A stretch of DNA of 64,000 nucleotides from Cycas panzhihuaensis (Eukaryota; Cycadophyta). Both the position numbers and the translations under genes were made by a program. The stretch is from contig CM041465.1 of NCBI GenBank assembly GCA_023213395.1, positions 72,423,741 through 72,487,740 of the forward strand, in the 5' to 3' direction. Shown piece by piece: positions 25,601 to 37,429 of this stretch; the stretch's first letter is position 1, and each line of letters starts with the position of its first letter. Below the pieces are notes generated by a model that did not search any database, was not told where the DNA came from, and worked only from the letters and a program-made list of their open reading frames with translations.

Positions 25601-27589
25601 TCATAATATATTTGATGAATTTATATTTGTTGGATATAAGAGAACAAAAATCCTATCATGTATTTTTCTAGTAATTAGATTAATTTTTATTTTATCAACC
25701 CTATAATTTTTAAGGCTCTCATTTCTCATCTAAAAAATATTATTGATTTCAATTTTTGAAACTTATTGGTTATATTGAATTCTAGAAACTTTTACCTTGT
25801 ATTACATGTATTAATTTGATAAATTAGTTTTATGTAGGTTGGAAGTAGTATGAGAGTTAGGGTAATAACACCCTCATTTCATTCATCTTCCTACCAATAA
25901 AAAGTGTTTATAGTATAACAAAAGTGCTACCTAAATTTTGTCAATATTATCAAAAGGTATTAACTAAGAAAATGTGGTTTAAACTCATTTTCATGCATTT
26001 TTATTTTTAATTAAAATTTTTTTAAATCATAACTCAATTTGTTAAGTAGAAATGCTAACAAAATTTTCTTTAAAACATTATAAATTAGATACGTGTAACT
26101 AACTTTATTTTGAATTATTTAATAATATGGATATCGTGAGGCTTTGCATTTCTAAGAGGTTTATAAAACCATTTGGAGTGAATCCCAGGTTTCCCTCTCA
26201 AAACCCTTACCTCATAGATTTTATTTTAAAATATAAGGGCTCATAATCACATCTTTTAATTCTTTTTTATTAATTTTATTATTTGAAAATAAAAAGAGAA
26301 ATGGAGAACTTTATATGCATGTCTACCATACTTACTTATTTCTCCTCACATCTTACATATACTTTGTTTAATTTTTTAAACAAAAAGAAAAACATTAAAA
26401 AACTAAAAAATAGAGATAAATAACATTGTATTATATTGTATATTTGCTTGACTTTATATTTATTTTGAAAAGGGCCAAAGTGGGGTGGAGATTTGCACTT
26501 ATTGTGAGTTATCTAATTTGTGGATCCAAAAGGAATTTTCTAAGAATTAATTTTGTTTATTGATTTTATTGAAAAATAAAAGCATTTAGATGTATTATAG
26601 TTGTGCTCCTTTCTTCTTTAGTCTTTTAGGGATATTATCTTCTTTTTATTGAAGACGGGGGTCTAGTTTCTCTCTACTTAGATTCTATCATTAGATGAGA
26701 GTGGTGAGCTTATGCCTTTAGGTAAAGTCATATTATGATCTATGTTTTAAATAGGCTAGTGAAGGACACCTATCTCCACAACATGTTAACATGTGGGGTG
26801 TTGATAAATGAGTGAACTTCATTAATCCTATTAAAAGTACTGACCTCCCTCTTTTTTACCTTATAGATAAGGAGGTTCATTAGAGTTAGATGCAAGCACT
26901 ACCAGGTTACCTTACACTTGTATAAGATGGGTTGTCAGTATTGACTAGTCTCTACCAACTTATCCATATATCAATACATGATGTAGTCTTGACTCCTTCA
27001 AAACTTTTACTCTAGTCAATCCTTTTCACTTTCTTTTTTATTAAGTCCATCACTTAAGAATAGTTTAGAGTCTAGTTTAGGACAAGTTAGTCCTACTTTA
27101 GGGGTTTGGTTATATAGGAAAATCATGTAGAAATAATTATATCTTAGGCATATATACTTGAATGACCCTTTCATACACTTAGAGATTTTTTAGTGTTGTT
27201 TGGTCATTCTAAGGACACTTATTAATTGATAGACTAATTTCATCTTTGATCTTTTAGTTAGTTAACTGTTCACTTCTTTAATCAATTTCTTTTATTACTT
27301 TTTCATCTACTTATTCATACCATTTATTTTGATTAAATAGGTATATTCATGTTTTCTTTTTAAGTTATCCCCCTTTTTTTCTATAAAGGCACATCGTACA
27401 AACTTGAATGTTACCCCTTGAAAACCTAAAAAACAAATATCTTTTGCTCCACACTTACATGTATGAGATGCATGAATGCCTCATAGAAGACACATACTTG
27501 TGCCCTTACCAACATGGATCCCTTTCATATTTTAGGTTTATTACTTATGTTATGTATCCTCCCTCCCATGAATTGTGCTTTAGTATCCA
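25601..27589. other. Unassigned A+T-rich DNA
   Basis: Two kilobases without recognisable coding sequence, LTR ends or repeats matching the rest of the window. Confidence 0.5.
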
Positions 27590-27879
27590 AAAGGGATATG
27601 AAATCTCCAAACCAAAATATTTACCAATGTTAGAATAATGGAATAAATGTGTGAAAGTTATAATGAAAATATTGAAGAAGTTAAGAGGGGTCTTAGAGCA
27701 TTAATATGGAAGTTAGATGAGCCCTTGATGATGTAATAGGCATATGCATCTAAGCATAGTAATATAAGTGCTTATTTCATGTTGCATGAGTATTTATCTT
27801 TGGGTTTATTAACTAAGTCACCTAGCCATGACTCTACTAAACAAGAATGGGGAGGAGACTTCAGATTAGAAGAATATCA

Positions 27880-29120
27880 AGAATGCAGCAGTGGAGTATT
27901 TTATGGAATTATATAATGAACCAAGTTATGCTGATGAGGTATCCAGAAGGGAGGCACTGACTTTGATCCCCAAGAAGGTTAGAAGGACTATGAACAAATA
28001 TTCAGAAGCTTCTTTCTCACTGGATGAGGTGAGGAAAGCTATATTTAGCATGAAGTGGTAGAAAGCTCTAGGGCCTTATGGCTTCCCCTCGGGATTCTAT
28101 AAGGAATATTAGGATATCATAAAAGATGGCCTCCTTGAAGTTGTTAAGGAATTCTTTGAGAATGGCAAGATACATGGAGAATGACAAGCCACTTTTCTAG
28201 TTTGAATTCCAAAAAGAGGTGAAGCTAAGAGAATGGAAGATTTTAGACCTATTAGTTTGTGCAATATAAAGTACAAAATTTTAGCCAAGATCTTGGCTAA
28301 TAGGTTAAAGGAATTCCTCCCCTCAATTATAGGATTGAACTAGGATGGGTTCATAAAGGGAAGACAAATTCTGGATTGTATCATTATGGTCCATGAAATG
28401 GTCCATTTGACCTATCAGAGGAAGGATTATGGGATGATTATCAAGATTGATCTTTCAAAGGCCTATGATAGAGTTTCGTGGAGGTGTCTGTTAGACTACA
28501 TTAGTGCTTTTGGCTTTGGAAACCATTGGAGAACCTAGATTGAGAGTTGTATCTTAAAACCCAACTTTTTAGTGATCATAAATGGCTCTTTTTTTGCCTT
28601 CTTTCTAGGTTACAAAGGCCTTAAACAAGGGGACCCTCTAGCCCCTTGTTTATTATCATGGCAAAAATAATTGGTAGGTCTATGGAGGAAGCCAGGATCT
28701 CTAGTAAGATTGTGGGCCTAAGGCCCACGTCGGGAGTTAATAATGTTGTTCATTGATAGTTTATGGATGATAATATTTTGCTAAGCAAGGCTTCTATAAA
28801 GGAAGCTAGAGCCATAAAAGGGTATACCTAGAAAGGTTTGAGGTAGCTACGAACTAGTAGGTAAATTTAGATAAGAGTAACGTCTTTTTTCTGAACGCTA
28901 TAGAGAGGACTCAAAGAGCTATTGGTAGGATCCTAGAGATATATATATGGACATTGCCTACCGTGTATCTCATAATACCCCTATTTATGGGCAGAATGAA
29001 TAAGGACCTTTAGAATTTGATCATTAGCAAGGTCCAAAGGAAGCTAGCAGGATGGAAAGAGGCCTTATTGAGCTAGGCAAGGAAACTATAATTAGACCCC
29101 TCTTCAGAATATTCCTACTT
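27880..29120 (+). pseudogene. LINE ORF2 reverse transcriptase relic
   Basis: The translation has the plant L1 order: DEVRKAIFSMK...KALGPYGFPSGFYKEY (28020-28110), EDFRPISLCNIKYKILAKIL (28232-28300), GFIKGRQILDCI (28348-28383), KIDLSKAYDRVSW (28443-28480), GLKQGDPLAPCL (28617-28652) and the catalytic FMDDNIL (28760-28780). TAG interrupts it at several Trp positions and a frameshift follows APCLL. It would have copied LINE RNA at a nicked chromosomal target. Confidence 0.88.
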
Positions 29121-29704
29121 ACATGATGTCTCTATTTAGGTACCCTATGAAGGTTATAAATGCCCTTAAGTCTATCCAGAAAAGATTATTATGGTCTAGG
29201 GCTGAGGACAAGGAGAGAATCCATTTAGTATCCTAGGAGAAAGTGTGCCTTCCTAAATGGGTAGGAGGCTTAAATGTTAAGGGTATAGCCTACTTCAATA
29301 GAGCCTTGATAGATAAGCTCAGATGGAGCCTTACTATCAAGGAGGAGAGGTCGTGGTATAAGATTGTTACTTAGAAATACCTTAGGAATATTCATTATCT
29401 AAAGTATATGACCCTCAGTAGATATGGATCAACCATATGGAGGAGTCTAATGTATACAAGAAAAATGTTGGCTATAAGGGTCTAGTTGTACTTAGGGGAT
29501 GGAAATACTATTAATTTCTGGGAAGATAACTGATGCCATCACACCTAACTAAATAAGAGACCTATCCTCACCCCCTTATAGGCAGAGTGTGAAAGCCTTT
29601 ATGAAGAAAAGGTAAAAGATTATTAGGAGGTCTAGGGAGACGTGAAGAAATAGAAATATTTTAAAGAAATTCCCCATTGTTAGGATGGTGAGTAGCAAAT
29701 TGTA

Positions 29705-30430
29705 GTGCTCAGGAATAAGATAAACAAAGTGTATATTCCTAGATTCCCAAAAGAAGATGCCCTAGTATGGCTTGGGTCCCCTTCTAGGACCTATACGGTT
29801 AAGTTTGACTATTTATTTCTAATCTCTAAGAAAGTTATATTTGAAAACCAGATCCTAGGGGAAGTGTGGAAAATGGGACTTCTACCCAAGATTACCATCT
29901 TCTGGTGGTTGTGTCTCAAGAATAATATTCTTACCCTAGATAATCTAAGGAAGAGAGGCTTCTTGATGGTGAATAGGTATACCCTTGGTTTCAGGAGGAG
30001 AAGTCCCTGTATCACATTCTCTTACATTGTACCTATTCCAGGGAGGTGTGGCGAAGGCTTTGGAGCTCCTTTAGGGTCTCTTGGATTCTTCTTGCAACTG
30101 TTAAAGACCTAGCTAAGGCTTACATTAGCCCCTTTAGATGCATGACCCTTATCTCCTTGTGGAAGACATCCTTATCCATGCTGTTATGGAACATATAGAA
30201 AGAAAGGAATGGGTGTATCTTTCAAGATAAAAGAATGAGTGATTTAAAGATTTTTGGGATTATCATGGTAGCCTTGAAAGAGACCCTAAAGGAGAAGGAA
30301 GATTGCTTTATTTCCACCGAGGATAGGAAGATCCTTACAAATTGGGGCATTGAGAATATCAAGCTTAAACTAAAGGGTGAAAGGTAGGGAATGTGGAGCC
30401 TTCTTTCGTATGATAGGGACAAAGTAAACT
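29705..30430 (+). pseudogene. LINE ORF2 zinc-binding (zf-RVT) region relic
   Basis: An open frame from 29705 carries ALVWLGSPSRTYTVKFDYLF, PKITIFWWLCLKNNILTLDN and LRKRGFL, the zf-RVT segment found C-terminal to RT in plant L1 elements. A single-base slip near 29990 shifts the frame. In the alternative frame the expected continuation reads SLYHILLHCTYSREVW, including the H-x-x-x-C half of the zinc site, and runs on to ~30390 (LKEKEDCFISTEDRKIL). The minus-strand frames here are shadows. Confidence 0.8.
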
Positions 30431-30539
30431 TTGATAAAGCCTCAAAAGGTAACCCTAGTGAGGCGGGGGGGGAGGGGTCAATGGGAGGAGGAGGGGGAAG
30501 GGATATGTAGAGATGGAGAAGGTACGGTTATCTAGGATT

Positions 30540-30830
30540 TTATTAAATACTATGGCATCTAGTCTAATCATGTGGTAGAGCTGTGGATCTGCTCTCTAGA
30601 GAGGGCAGCCTGAGAGTCATAGTGGAAGGGGACTCTTTGGATGTGATAAAACTAATTAAAGAGGAAGCAGAGCTAGATTGGAAGCATCGGGTTATGATCA
30701 ATGATGTGAAAACACTACTCCAAAGGAGAGAAATGTTTTAGTTGAACCACATTTACAGAGAAGGTAATGGGATTGCTGATCGACTTGCAAACTAGGGGGT
30801 CTAGCTTAGAAGGAACTAGGTCTGGAAGGA
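30540..30830 (+). pseudogene. LINE ORF2 C-terminal RNase H relic
   Basis: The stretch reads RVIVEGDSLDVIKLIKEEAE, then LNHIYREGNGIADRLAN. These are the EGDS...V and H-x-REGN-x-x-AD-x-LA motifs of the plant-type RNase H domain (RVT_3 family) carried by one group of plant L1 elements. A TAG replaces an expected residue before LNH and another follows LAN. It lies downstream of the zf-RVT part and upstream of the short 3' UTR and A-tail. Confidence 0.8.
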
Positions 30831-31044
30831 CAATTTACCTAAAGAAATAGTGGGTCTAGTTAGAAAGGATATGGGGCTCCAGTGAGATAGCTTATGATAG
30901 GTCTTTTTGGATAGTTAGGCCATGGGCTTATCACGGTTGATATCTAAGGCTGATTTGGTAGATTTTGTATATGGATTGGGGTCCTCTTTTAATCCCCTCA
31001 CTTATTTAAATCACATCAAAGAAAAAAAAAAGTCACCTAGCCAT

Positions 31045-31783
31045 CAAACTATGATATTAGACCAAGTAGGCATGCTAATGCCTAAAAATATAGAAGATAA
31101 GTTTGATGACACTCAACCTTGTTACAATGACTACTTTGATAGATTATAAAAGTTATTTTAGATTAAATATCCTTAAGAAAAACTAAGAGCTTTAATACTA
31201 TATTGAATTGTCAATACTGAATATTTTGAATCTAACCTAAAGCTCTAAGTATTATTTAATTATCAAATTTAGAAAAGGAATATAATGAACTACAAAAGCA
31301 ATATCTCAAAAAACTAGAATATTATAAAGCTCAAATCCATTTCTATAACTATATATGATATGAATGCAGATCACCAACCTATATATTTGTTAACAAGATA
31401 TCATGTAAACCTATGAATATAGAAGAACACCTATCTAATATCCCTTAGAAATTCTCTTTTATCTATTTAGATGAAAATGTAGCCATAATAGAGATATACT
31501 TATTTGAAGAATATATATCAAATATGGGCATTATGTCTCTAATTGACCTAGAAGAATAACACAAAGAGATTTTTAAGGAATATGTAAAATAAGGAAAAAC
31601 ATAATTATATAGTCAATTAAAGGCTCAATAAGATGACATATTGGTGGCAAAAGATAACAAATATCTAACACCACCTTTAGAATAGAATAGGGAAACTTAT
31701 AATCTACATTCTATAGATTACATACTAAAAGTTTTATTATTAATAACCATATCTCCTAGCTATTAAAAAGAGGCCTAGGATAT
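31045..31783 (+). pseudogene. Unidentified plus-strand coding relic, copy 1
   Basis: The plus-strand translation keeps a near-open frame in blocks that match copy 2 (41540-42300) at the protein level. Examples are DKFDDTQPCYNDYFDRL, YKAQIHFYNYI, LFVNKISCKP-like, LDENVAI, SLIDLEE and LYSQLKAQ. Conservation across two diverged copies in one frame implies an ancestral protein. The downstream purine tract plus LTR-like sequence suggests it belongs to an LTR-type element. I do not recognise a domain; it is not evidently gag, protease, RT or integrase. Confidence 0.5.
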
Positions 31784-32094
31784 TGCTAGGTAATGTTAAC
31801 CCATGAGATTATTAAATTCATGTAATTATCACTTTGATGTATGTTAGGGGGTCATAGCACATACACTTCTTCATGTAATTAGTCATTGGTTGACCAAGTG
31901 GCTCCTATAATATGATTAGATAACTAAGTGGTGATATGTACTACAAACAGGTATTGGTTTGGCATCATAAAATTAAAAGTGGTCATTTCCCACAAGTATA
32001 TATATTGTATATTTATTTATATTGTTCTTTTATTTCTTTCATATATATGTCTTATATTTTATAGTCTTATATGATCTTAGACTTATTATAATAA
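31784..32094 (+). repeat. 5' LTR of element B
   Basis: It starts TGCTAGGTAATGTTAAC and aligns with 39046-39369. Its last ~20 bp differ from the 3' copy, so the end is approximate. Confidence 0.8.
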
Positions 32095-32095
32095 A

Positions 32096-32964
32096 TGGTA
32101 TTAGAACTAGGACTTTTATTTTATAAGAATCCATTTATTGAGTAAGATGTAGGTTTATTAGAGCCAAGTATTTAATAAATAATATTAGAGCCTTGGTTTA
32201 AGTTTATTTTAACCCTAATTAGGATATAAGACTATGAGTGTATCCACTTGTTAAGGATTTGCTATGAACTTATTTAAGCATGTTTGTTTATTAAGTAAGG
32301 ATCTATTATAGGTTATAGATGGTTTCAAACCATAATTTTGTAGGTCACCTAAAGCATGTTGGCGTCATAAGCCTAGATCATAGTGGTGTAAGAACCTAGA
32401 GCATGTTGGGGTCATGAGTCTAGAGCATATCAGTGGTTATACATAAAAATTTAGTCATAGTACAAGTGTTGTAGTTATTTCAAATCCCATAAAGGCTTGT
32501 TATATATTTAATTTAGTTTTGGACTAGTTTTTTGCATGTTTTTCCACTATATATATATATATATATCTATAGGTATTATGCATGAGTTTGAGAGCAAGGT
32601 TTTAGACATAAGCCTGATCACATTGTGAAGTTGGTGATTTGGTAGGTATGCCATTATTTTCTCTATCATGTACTGAGAGGATCATGGTTAATGATGAGGG
32701 TTTTGTAGTATATGTTGGTATAGTAGATGGATTGGTTCATTTTAAGAATAATGGCATGTTATGGTTGTAAGATGTACAACTTGCTTATTGATTAGAATAT
32801 ATGCATATGAAGATTATGTTATACAACCACTATGTGAGCAATAAGCATTTATAGGTTCATTAGGATTTATTAAGTGCCACCTTATTAGTAAGTTGAGGCT
32901 TGATTATTTACCATTGTATGTGATTATGTAGTATATTTTTTATATGAATATCTCTATATTAAAG
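32096..32964 (+). other. Element B internal region, left part
   Basis: A+T-rich and non-coding, starting with the primer-site-like sequence. Around 32345-32435 the phrase CATAAGCCTAGA / CATGAGTCTAGAGCAT recurs in a short degenerate tandem array. Confidence 0.55.
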
Positions 32965-33363
32965 TGATGGAAATATACTTGCAAGACTAACAGGTTAGAA
33001 CATATATCAAATAAGCATAAACTAGTATTGCATCAATACAACAGTGTATCACCATTACAATAGCATAAACACATGAGAGCCTTGCTGTTCAATCCATTGT
33101 AGTAGAATGAGTATTCCAAATCTTCCTCAAAAGTAGGTGGTGTCTAAAAACACCAGGGTTGTACACCCCTTAACATTTATAGTTTGGGGAGGAGGAAACT
33201 CCTCAACCCACAATTCAAATTAATAATAAAATAATACTAACTTAACTCAAATGAAACTAACTCAACTTACCTTAACTTACCTTGACATGTTGAGCATCAC
33301 ATGTCTAAATTGAGGTGCATCACGGTAGGTAAGAGGAGTTGAGTGATGACATTACACCCAACA
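32965..33363 (-). repeat. 3' LTR of element C (399 bp)
   Basis: In plus orientation it starts TGATGGAAATATAC and ends TTACACCCAACA. It is a direct repeat of 37430-37830 with a few small indels (for example near 33077, 33145 and 33325). Confidence 0.93.
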
Positions 33364-33371
33364 TTCTCCCC

Positions 33372-33722
33372 TTAATGTCGCACGAACACTTGTATCTTTT
33401 CCTTGAACTTGTGGGCGGTACTTGAAAAAACTTTAAAATTCCAATCTTGATCTTTGTCGATGCTTCTCACCCTTATAGTCACATATATCTCTTTATTATA
33501 GAATGATGTAGGAAGACTATAGGTAGATAAAACTTGATGCAAAAGTAGATGAATAACTGTAATTTGGACTTGAACTTTTGTACTCTTTATGCTTTGAACA
33601 ATTGTCATATCACCAGGTTCATTCTTCGTTATGTCATAAGATTCGTCTTCATGATGCTCCCCCTCAAATGGAGGATCAAATCCTTGTGCAACAAGGTGGT
33701 CGCATTTGATCCGAATCTTCAT
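33372..33722 (-). CDS. Short ORF downstream of the gag-like ORF in element C
   Basis: A 116-codon open frame on the minus strand between the gag-like ORF and the polypurine tract. It is moderately acidic near its start (FEGEHHEDESYD) and has no domain I recognise. It may be a remnant of the 3' part of an ancestral polyprotein or a chance frame. It ends only a few bases before the purine tract, so there is no room for pol. Confidence 0.3.
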   Translation of the reverse strand: MKIRIKCDHLVAQGFDPPFEGEHHEDESYDITKNEPGDMTIVQSIKSTKVQVQITVIHLLLHQVLSTYSLPTSFYNKEIYVTIRVRSIDKDQDWNFKVFSSTAHKFKEKIQVFVRH

Positions 33723-33782
33723 TGGTGTTGGTTATGATCTACACACCGTCTCACATGCTCATTCAAAGTTTCATCAAATACA

Positions 33783-34049
33783 TTAGGGATATCTCCCCCA
33801 TAAATGGAAATCAATAAATCCCAAAGCAGACTTAGATGTTGTTAATTCGTAAACTAGTGAAAAGACATCATCAGTCATAGTGCAAAATAATAAACCTAAC
33901 ACTTCATTATCTTTTCTAAAATTTTCTTTAAGGCTAAGGTCATATTCATGTTGTAAATACTTCAAAAGATTACGTTCAATAAAGTAAGTGTGCATAGTAT
34001 CATACCATAGTGAATAGTTATAGCCATTGAAAATGGGGAATTGTGCCAT
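33783..34049 (-). CDS. Gag-like ORF of element C (88 codons)
   Basis: The protein opens MAQFPIFNGYNYSLWYDTM, matching the FxGxNYxxWxxxM start of copia-type Gag (UBN2/DUF4219 family). It continues with a helix-rich stretch including DEVLG-like and ELTTSKSAL segments (the family usually has TSKEAW here). Intact Gag of this type is several hundred residues. This one stops after about a quarter of that, without a zinc knuckle. It is the only recognisable coding piece of element C. Whether the truncated protein is made, or only marks the ancestry, cannot be told from the sequence. Confidence 0.55.
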   Translation of the reverse strand: MAQFPIFNGYNYSLWYDTMHTYFIERNLLKYLQHEYDLSLKENFRKDNEVLGLLFCTMTDDVFSLVYELTTSKSALGFIDFHLWGRYP

Positions 34050-35376
34050 TTTGAAAGTAATTTAATCAATAAGAAAATGATGATAAGATCAAGTAGAAAT
34101 CTTGAATAAACAATGAGATAGAAACTAGAATTTTCTTTAAAATTTTGAACGAAGACAAGCTTGTTAGGATGTAAATATATACTCAACTTTATGATTGAAA
34201 ACTATATTGAATGAGGTCAAAATAGCTTAAAATTTTATCAATATGTAGATTGCTGAGATGTGAATCCAATAAAATAGACGGTTTTGAAAATGGATACCAA
34301 TAAATCACGTTTTGAATGAGACAAATGAAAGGACCTCCTTATGGAGCCTAACAAGAGCAGGGTAGGCAAAAATTGCATAAAAATACTAATTAATCCTTAG
34401 AAAAGTTTAAAAATGATCAAATATTATTGATGAAGTAATTAATATTCCAATTGAAAATTTTGAAAGAATATATTAAGCAGTGTAAAAAAAAGATTTAGGC
34501 CAATAAAATGACTCAACTTTAGTGATTTGAAATATAAGCAAAATATGTCAAAATATATGAAAAATATATCACGTTGAAGAGAAATGAGTCGACTTCCCAA
34601 CGGGACGGAAATGAAATCTGATAAAAATTGTAATAGTTATAGTGAAAAATGTGACAAGTGTCTTTATGGAGAATATTCAAGAAACAGGCAAAATCAACTA
34701 AATTTCTTATTTTAGCGATTAAAATATTAGTGAAAATGAAGTCAAAAAATTAAAGTAAAAGATGGGTATTAGAGTCTATATGACGTAGATCACAATAGAA
34801 GAAATTCGGATACAAAACAGTTTACCAACAATAAATAGCGGTTCTAAAACTGATTTTATCAAAAATGTAAAAACTGCTGAAATTTCGAAAGTCCAATGTT
34901 AAAAGAGGTGAAACGAGATCAAATGGGCACCAAATCGATCTTATGACCAGTCGAAATTGATCTACGGAAAATTTCTGATCTGATGGCGCAGGTTTCGTCT
35001 GAAACCGATGAGCCAGGGGGAAGTTATGGCCAAAAATGCGCCAATAACCCTATGAAAAAAAAATAAAAAATAAAAAAATAAAAAGAAAAAAGATTCTAAA
35101 AATGTGTTAGCGCCCTTTTGAAGGCAGCTAACGGTCATATGATAACTAAATAGAACCGAGGGTTGGAAATAAACCTTTTAAATTTTACATTTAAAAAATG
35201 TATTTAAATAAATTCAATTTATTAAATTTTATGTTAAAACAGAATAAATAAAAAATAAAAAAATAAGAAACAGCCGCAACACAGAAACGCACTATCATTA
35301 ATGGCTGCAGTTGCACATAATAAATGGGCTGCGAGCGTTGTTATTAATGAAGACGGCGCTATGATTGCGTAGATAT

Positions 35377-35547
35377 CTACGTGGCAGATAACTCCGGAGG
35401 AAAGGATCGATCGAGGATCGTGCAACGCCTACGTGGCAGATAGCTCCGGAGGAAAGGATCAGTCGCCTGAATAGATCGAGGATCATGCAACGCCTACGTG
35501 GCAGATAGCTCCGGAGGAAAGGATCAGTCGCCTGAATAGATCGAGGG
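35377..35547. repeat. Tandem repeat of 52/65-bp units in the element C leader
   Basis: CTACGTGGCAGATA(A/G)CTCC recurs at 35377, 35429 and 35494. Each copy continues GGAGGAAAGGATC, with or without a 13-bp AGTCGCCTGAATA-type insert, and a fourth partial unit ends near 35547. The G+C content is far higher than in the surroundings. Confidence 0.85.
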
Positions 35548-36799
35548 GCCGCCTTGAATGGGCCGACTTCCGCGGATCGAGGAGACAGAACCCAATGATT
35601 GAAAGCGCAATGATCGAGATGGTAGAATCGAGGACGGAGGCGGCCGAGGATATGGCGGTGCACGCGGATGGCCCGCCACGATCGGGACAACGGCCATGAT
35701 GATTGAGGGCGAGATGGGAGAATGCGAGAATCACGTAAGGCGGGCAAGCACGGTCGGGCAGGCTGTCGAGCGGGTGTCTACACGCAGGCGATGGCACAAT
35801 TGAGGCGGCGGAGAGCGAGTTCTCGCGAGAACCACAAAAGGCAAGAATGCAGTACACATAGATGACCCACAGAGGCGAGACAACCTACATGCGGAGGTGA
35901 CACAAGCTTCCAATTGCGGGCGGAGATAGGCAATGGGAGACCAAACTACGTGGGGAGCAGGCTAAGTATAGCACGAGGCCGGGCCAATTGCGAGGATCGG
36001 ACCCTTATGAAAAGAGATACAATGAAAGGAGACTATAGTAAAAGGAACGTGAAGCACGTGGGCTAGCAATATTAGACCTTCAATTTTATTTCTCAAAGAA
36101 AAATGTGGAATAATCAGATGGAGCAATCAACTAGAAGCTGTTTTGGTTTCTTATGCACATAATATTTATTTATTTATTTTCTGAGTTCTCAACTTGGATG
36201 CACTTGCATACAACCACAATACTCTCTGAATCGTGTGATCATGTGTATCTCTTTAAGAATGATAATGACAATGCGTGAGACCTTCCCGGAAGATCAATGC
36301 ATGGTAGATTTCTATGATTGTAGAAAAATGTCAAATTAGTAATGTAACAAGCATATCAAACCGGGAGACTTCTATGTAACTCCTTCACGGAAGATTTATT
36401 ATGTGTAAAAAAATAATGAAGAAAATAAAGATTGATAGAATATTTCAAAGAAAAGCATATATTTGTTCAATATAAATACAGATTTATAAATCTCTTATGC
36501 TTTTATCATGTAACTATCTGAATATTGGCTTGCATATACAGAAATTTCTTCAAATAATAACAGTAAAACAACTTAATGGAGCAATATACTCATATAAAGT
36601 CATAATATTGATAACTTTTTCAAATAATTTGAATAGAATATATCATAAAAACTCTTATATATTTGTATTTGTAAATTTTTCAAAGGAATTTCAAATGTAG
36701 GAATATATTGAACAGATATATAAAATATGTAAATTTGAAAATAGAGAAGGACACGGAATACGTGGGTCATCTTTGTGGTGAAAATAAGCTTCAAAAGCT

Positions 36800-37390
36800 T
36801 CGATATCTGAGATCTGCAATGTATTCTTCTTAAAAAAAATATGCTCCAGAAATTGTAGATCTGTAGAAAACTTGAAAATATAGTTAAACAATATAATGGA
36901 AAATATAAATCTGAAATGAAATATAACAGATCTTGAATTAAATATAGTAGAAAATGCTAAGAAACTTGATAAAATAAACAGATCTATAGTAAAACAATAG
37001 TAGATCTGAGGTAACAGATTGCAGATCTCTGAAAAAAGCTTGATAACTTTTGTATACAGCTGATGCTCTTTTGTAAATCTGAAAAATATCAAAATAAGTA
37101 GACAAAGAAACTTGTAAACTGTCAAAATATATAATATATTTGTAGATCAGAAGAGAAAATAACTCAAATATGAGAATAAAAACTTGAATGTATATAGAAA
37201 AATCCTTTGTAGATCTGCACAAATCTGAAAATAGATCTCGAATATTTTTGAACCGAATATAGCTCAATAATAATCAAAATCTGCTGAAATAATATATAAA
37301 ACTTGTTAAAAATTCTCAGAAAATAAATCTAGTTAATATATATTGCTTGTAAGAAAAAATCTGTTGTAGAGTGCCAGTAGATCTTGTTGC
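36800..37390. repeat. Degenerate AGATCTG motif array in the element C leader
   Basis: Variants of (G/C)AGATCT(G) occur more than ten times (for example near 36811, 36863, 36984, 37005, 37021, 37209 and 37229) at irregular 20-70-bp spacing. They are interleaved with AACTTG-type strings. It looks like an old, decayed tandem array. Confidence 0.6.
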
Positions 37391-37417
37391 TCTTCCTCAA
37401 AGCTTCGCCAATCACCG

Positions 37418-37429
37418 CCCGATACCAAA
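37418..37429 (-). other. Primer-binding site of element C
   Basis: On the minus strand, TTTGGTATCGGGC directly follows the LTR end. The first part matches the TGGTATC start common to the plant copia elements here; the following GGGC differs from the usual AGAGC. Confidence 0.65.

Larger units (their letters stand above)
27815..31044 (+). mobile_element. 5'-truncated L1-type LINE (27830-31029) with 15-bp target duplication
   Basis: The pentadecamer AAGTCACCTAGCCAT occurs at 27815-27829 and 31030-31044, flanking 3,200 bp that ends in an A-rich tail (31019-31029). This is the signature of target-primed reverse transcription. The body encodes only the second half of ORF2: RT, a zf-RVT region and a terminal RNase H. 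The N-terminal endonuclease and ORF1 are missing, so it was truncated at insertion. Comparison with the uninterrupted sequence at ~41540 confirms the empty site. Confidence 0.92.
34050..37417 (-). other. Long leader of element C
   Basis: About 3.4 kb separates the primer site from the gag-like start. Read on the minus strand it consists of an A+T-rich block rich in AGATCTG and CTTG-like motifs (37400-36800), then A+T-rich spacer, a G+C-rich island with short tandem repeats (36060-35240), an A-rich stretch (35090-35040), and moderately A+T-rich sequence up to gag. Minus-strand open frames at 35298-35913 come from the G+C-rich composition and have no domain. Confidence 0.7.

Noticed and set aside
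27408-27638. 76-codon plus-strand frame
   Set aside because: No domain, and its 3' part lies in the segmental repeat where the counterpart in copy 2 is not open. Possibly an edge of the unidentified relic but not supportable as a gene.
35298-35913. Overlapping Arg/Ser/Pro-rich minus-strand frames of up to 149 codons
   Set aside because: They arise from the G+C-rich tandem-repeat island, overlap one another in different frames, and show no domain.
36497-37267. Several Phe/Ile/Tyr-rich frames on the minus strand (up to 144 codons)
   Set aside because: A+T-rich leader of element C. The frames track the AGATCTG/AACTTG array and have no domain.
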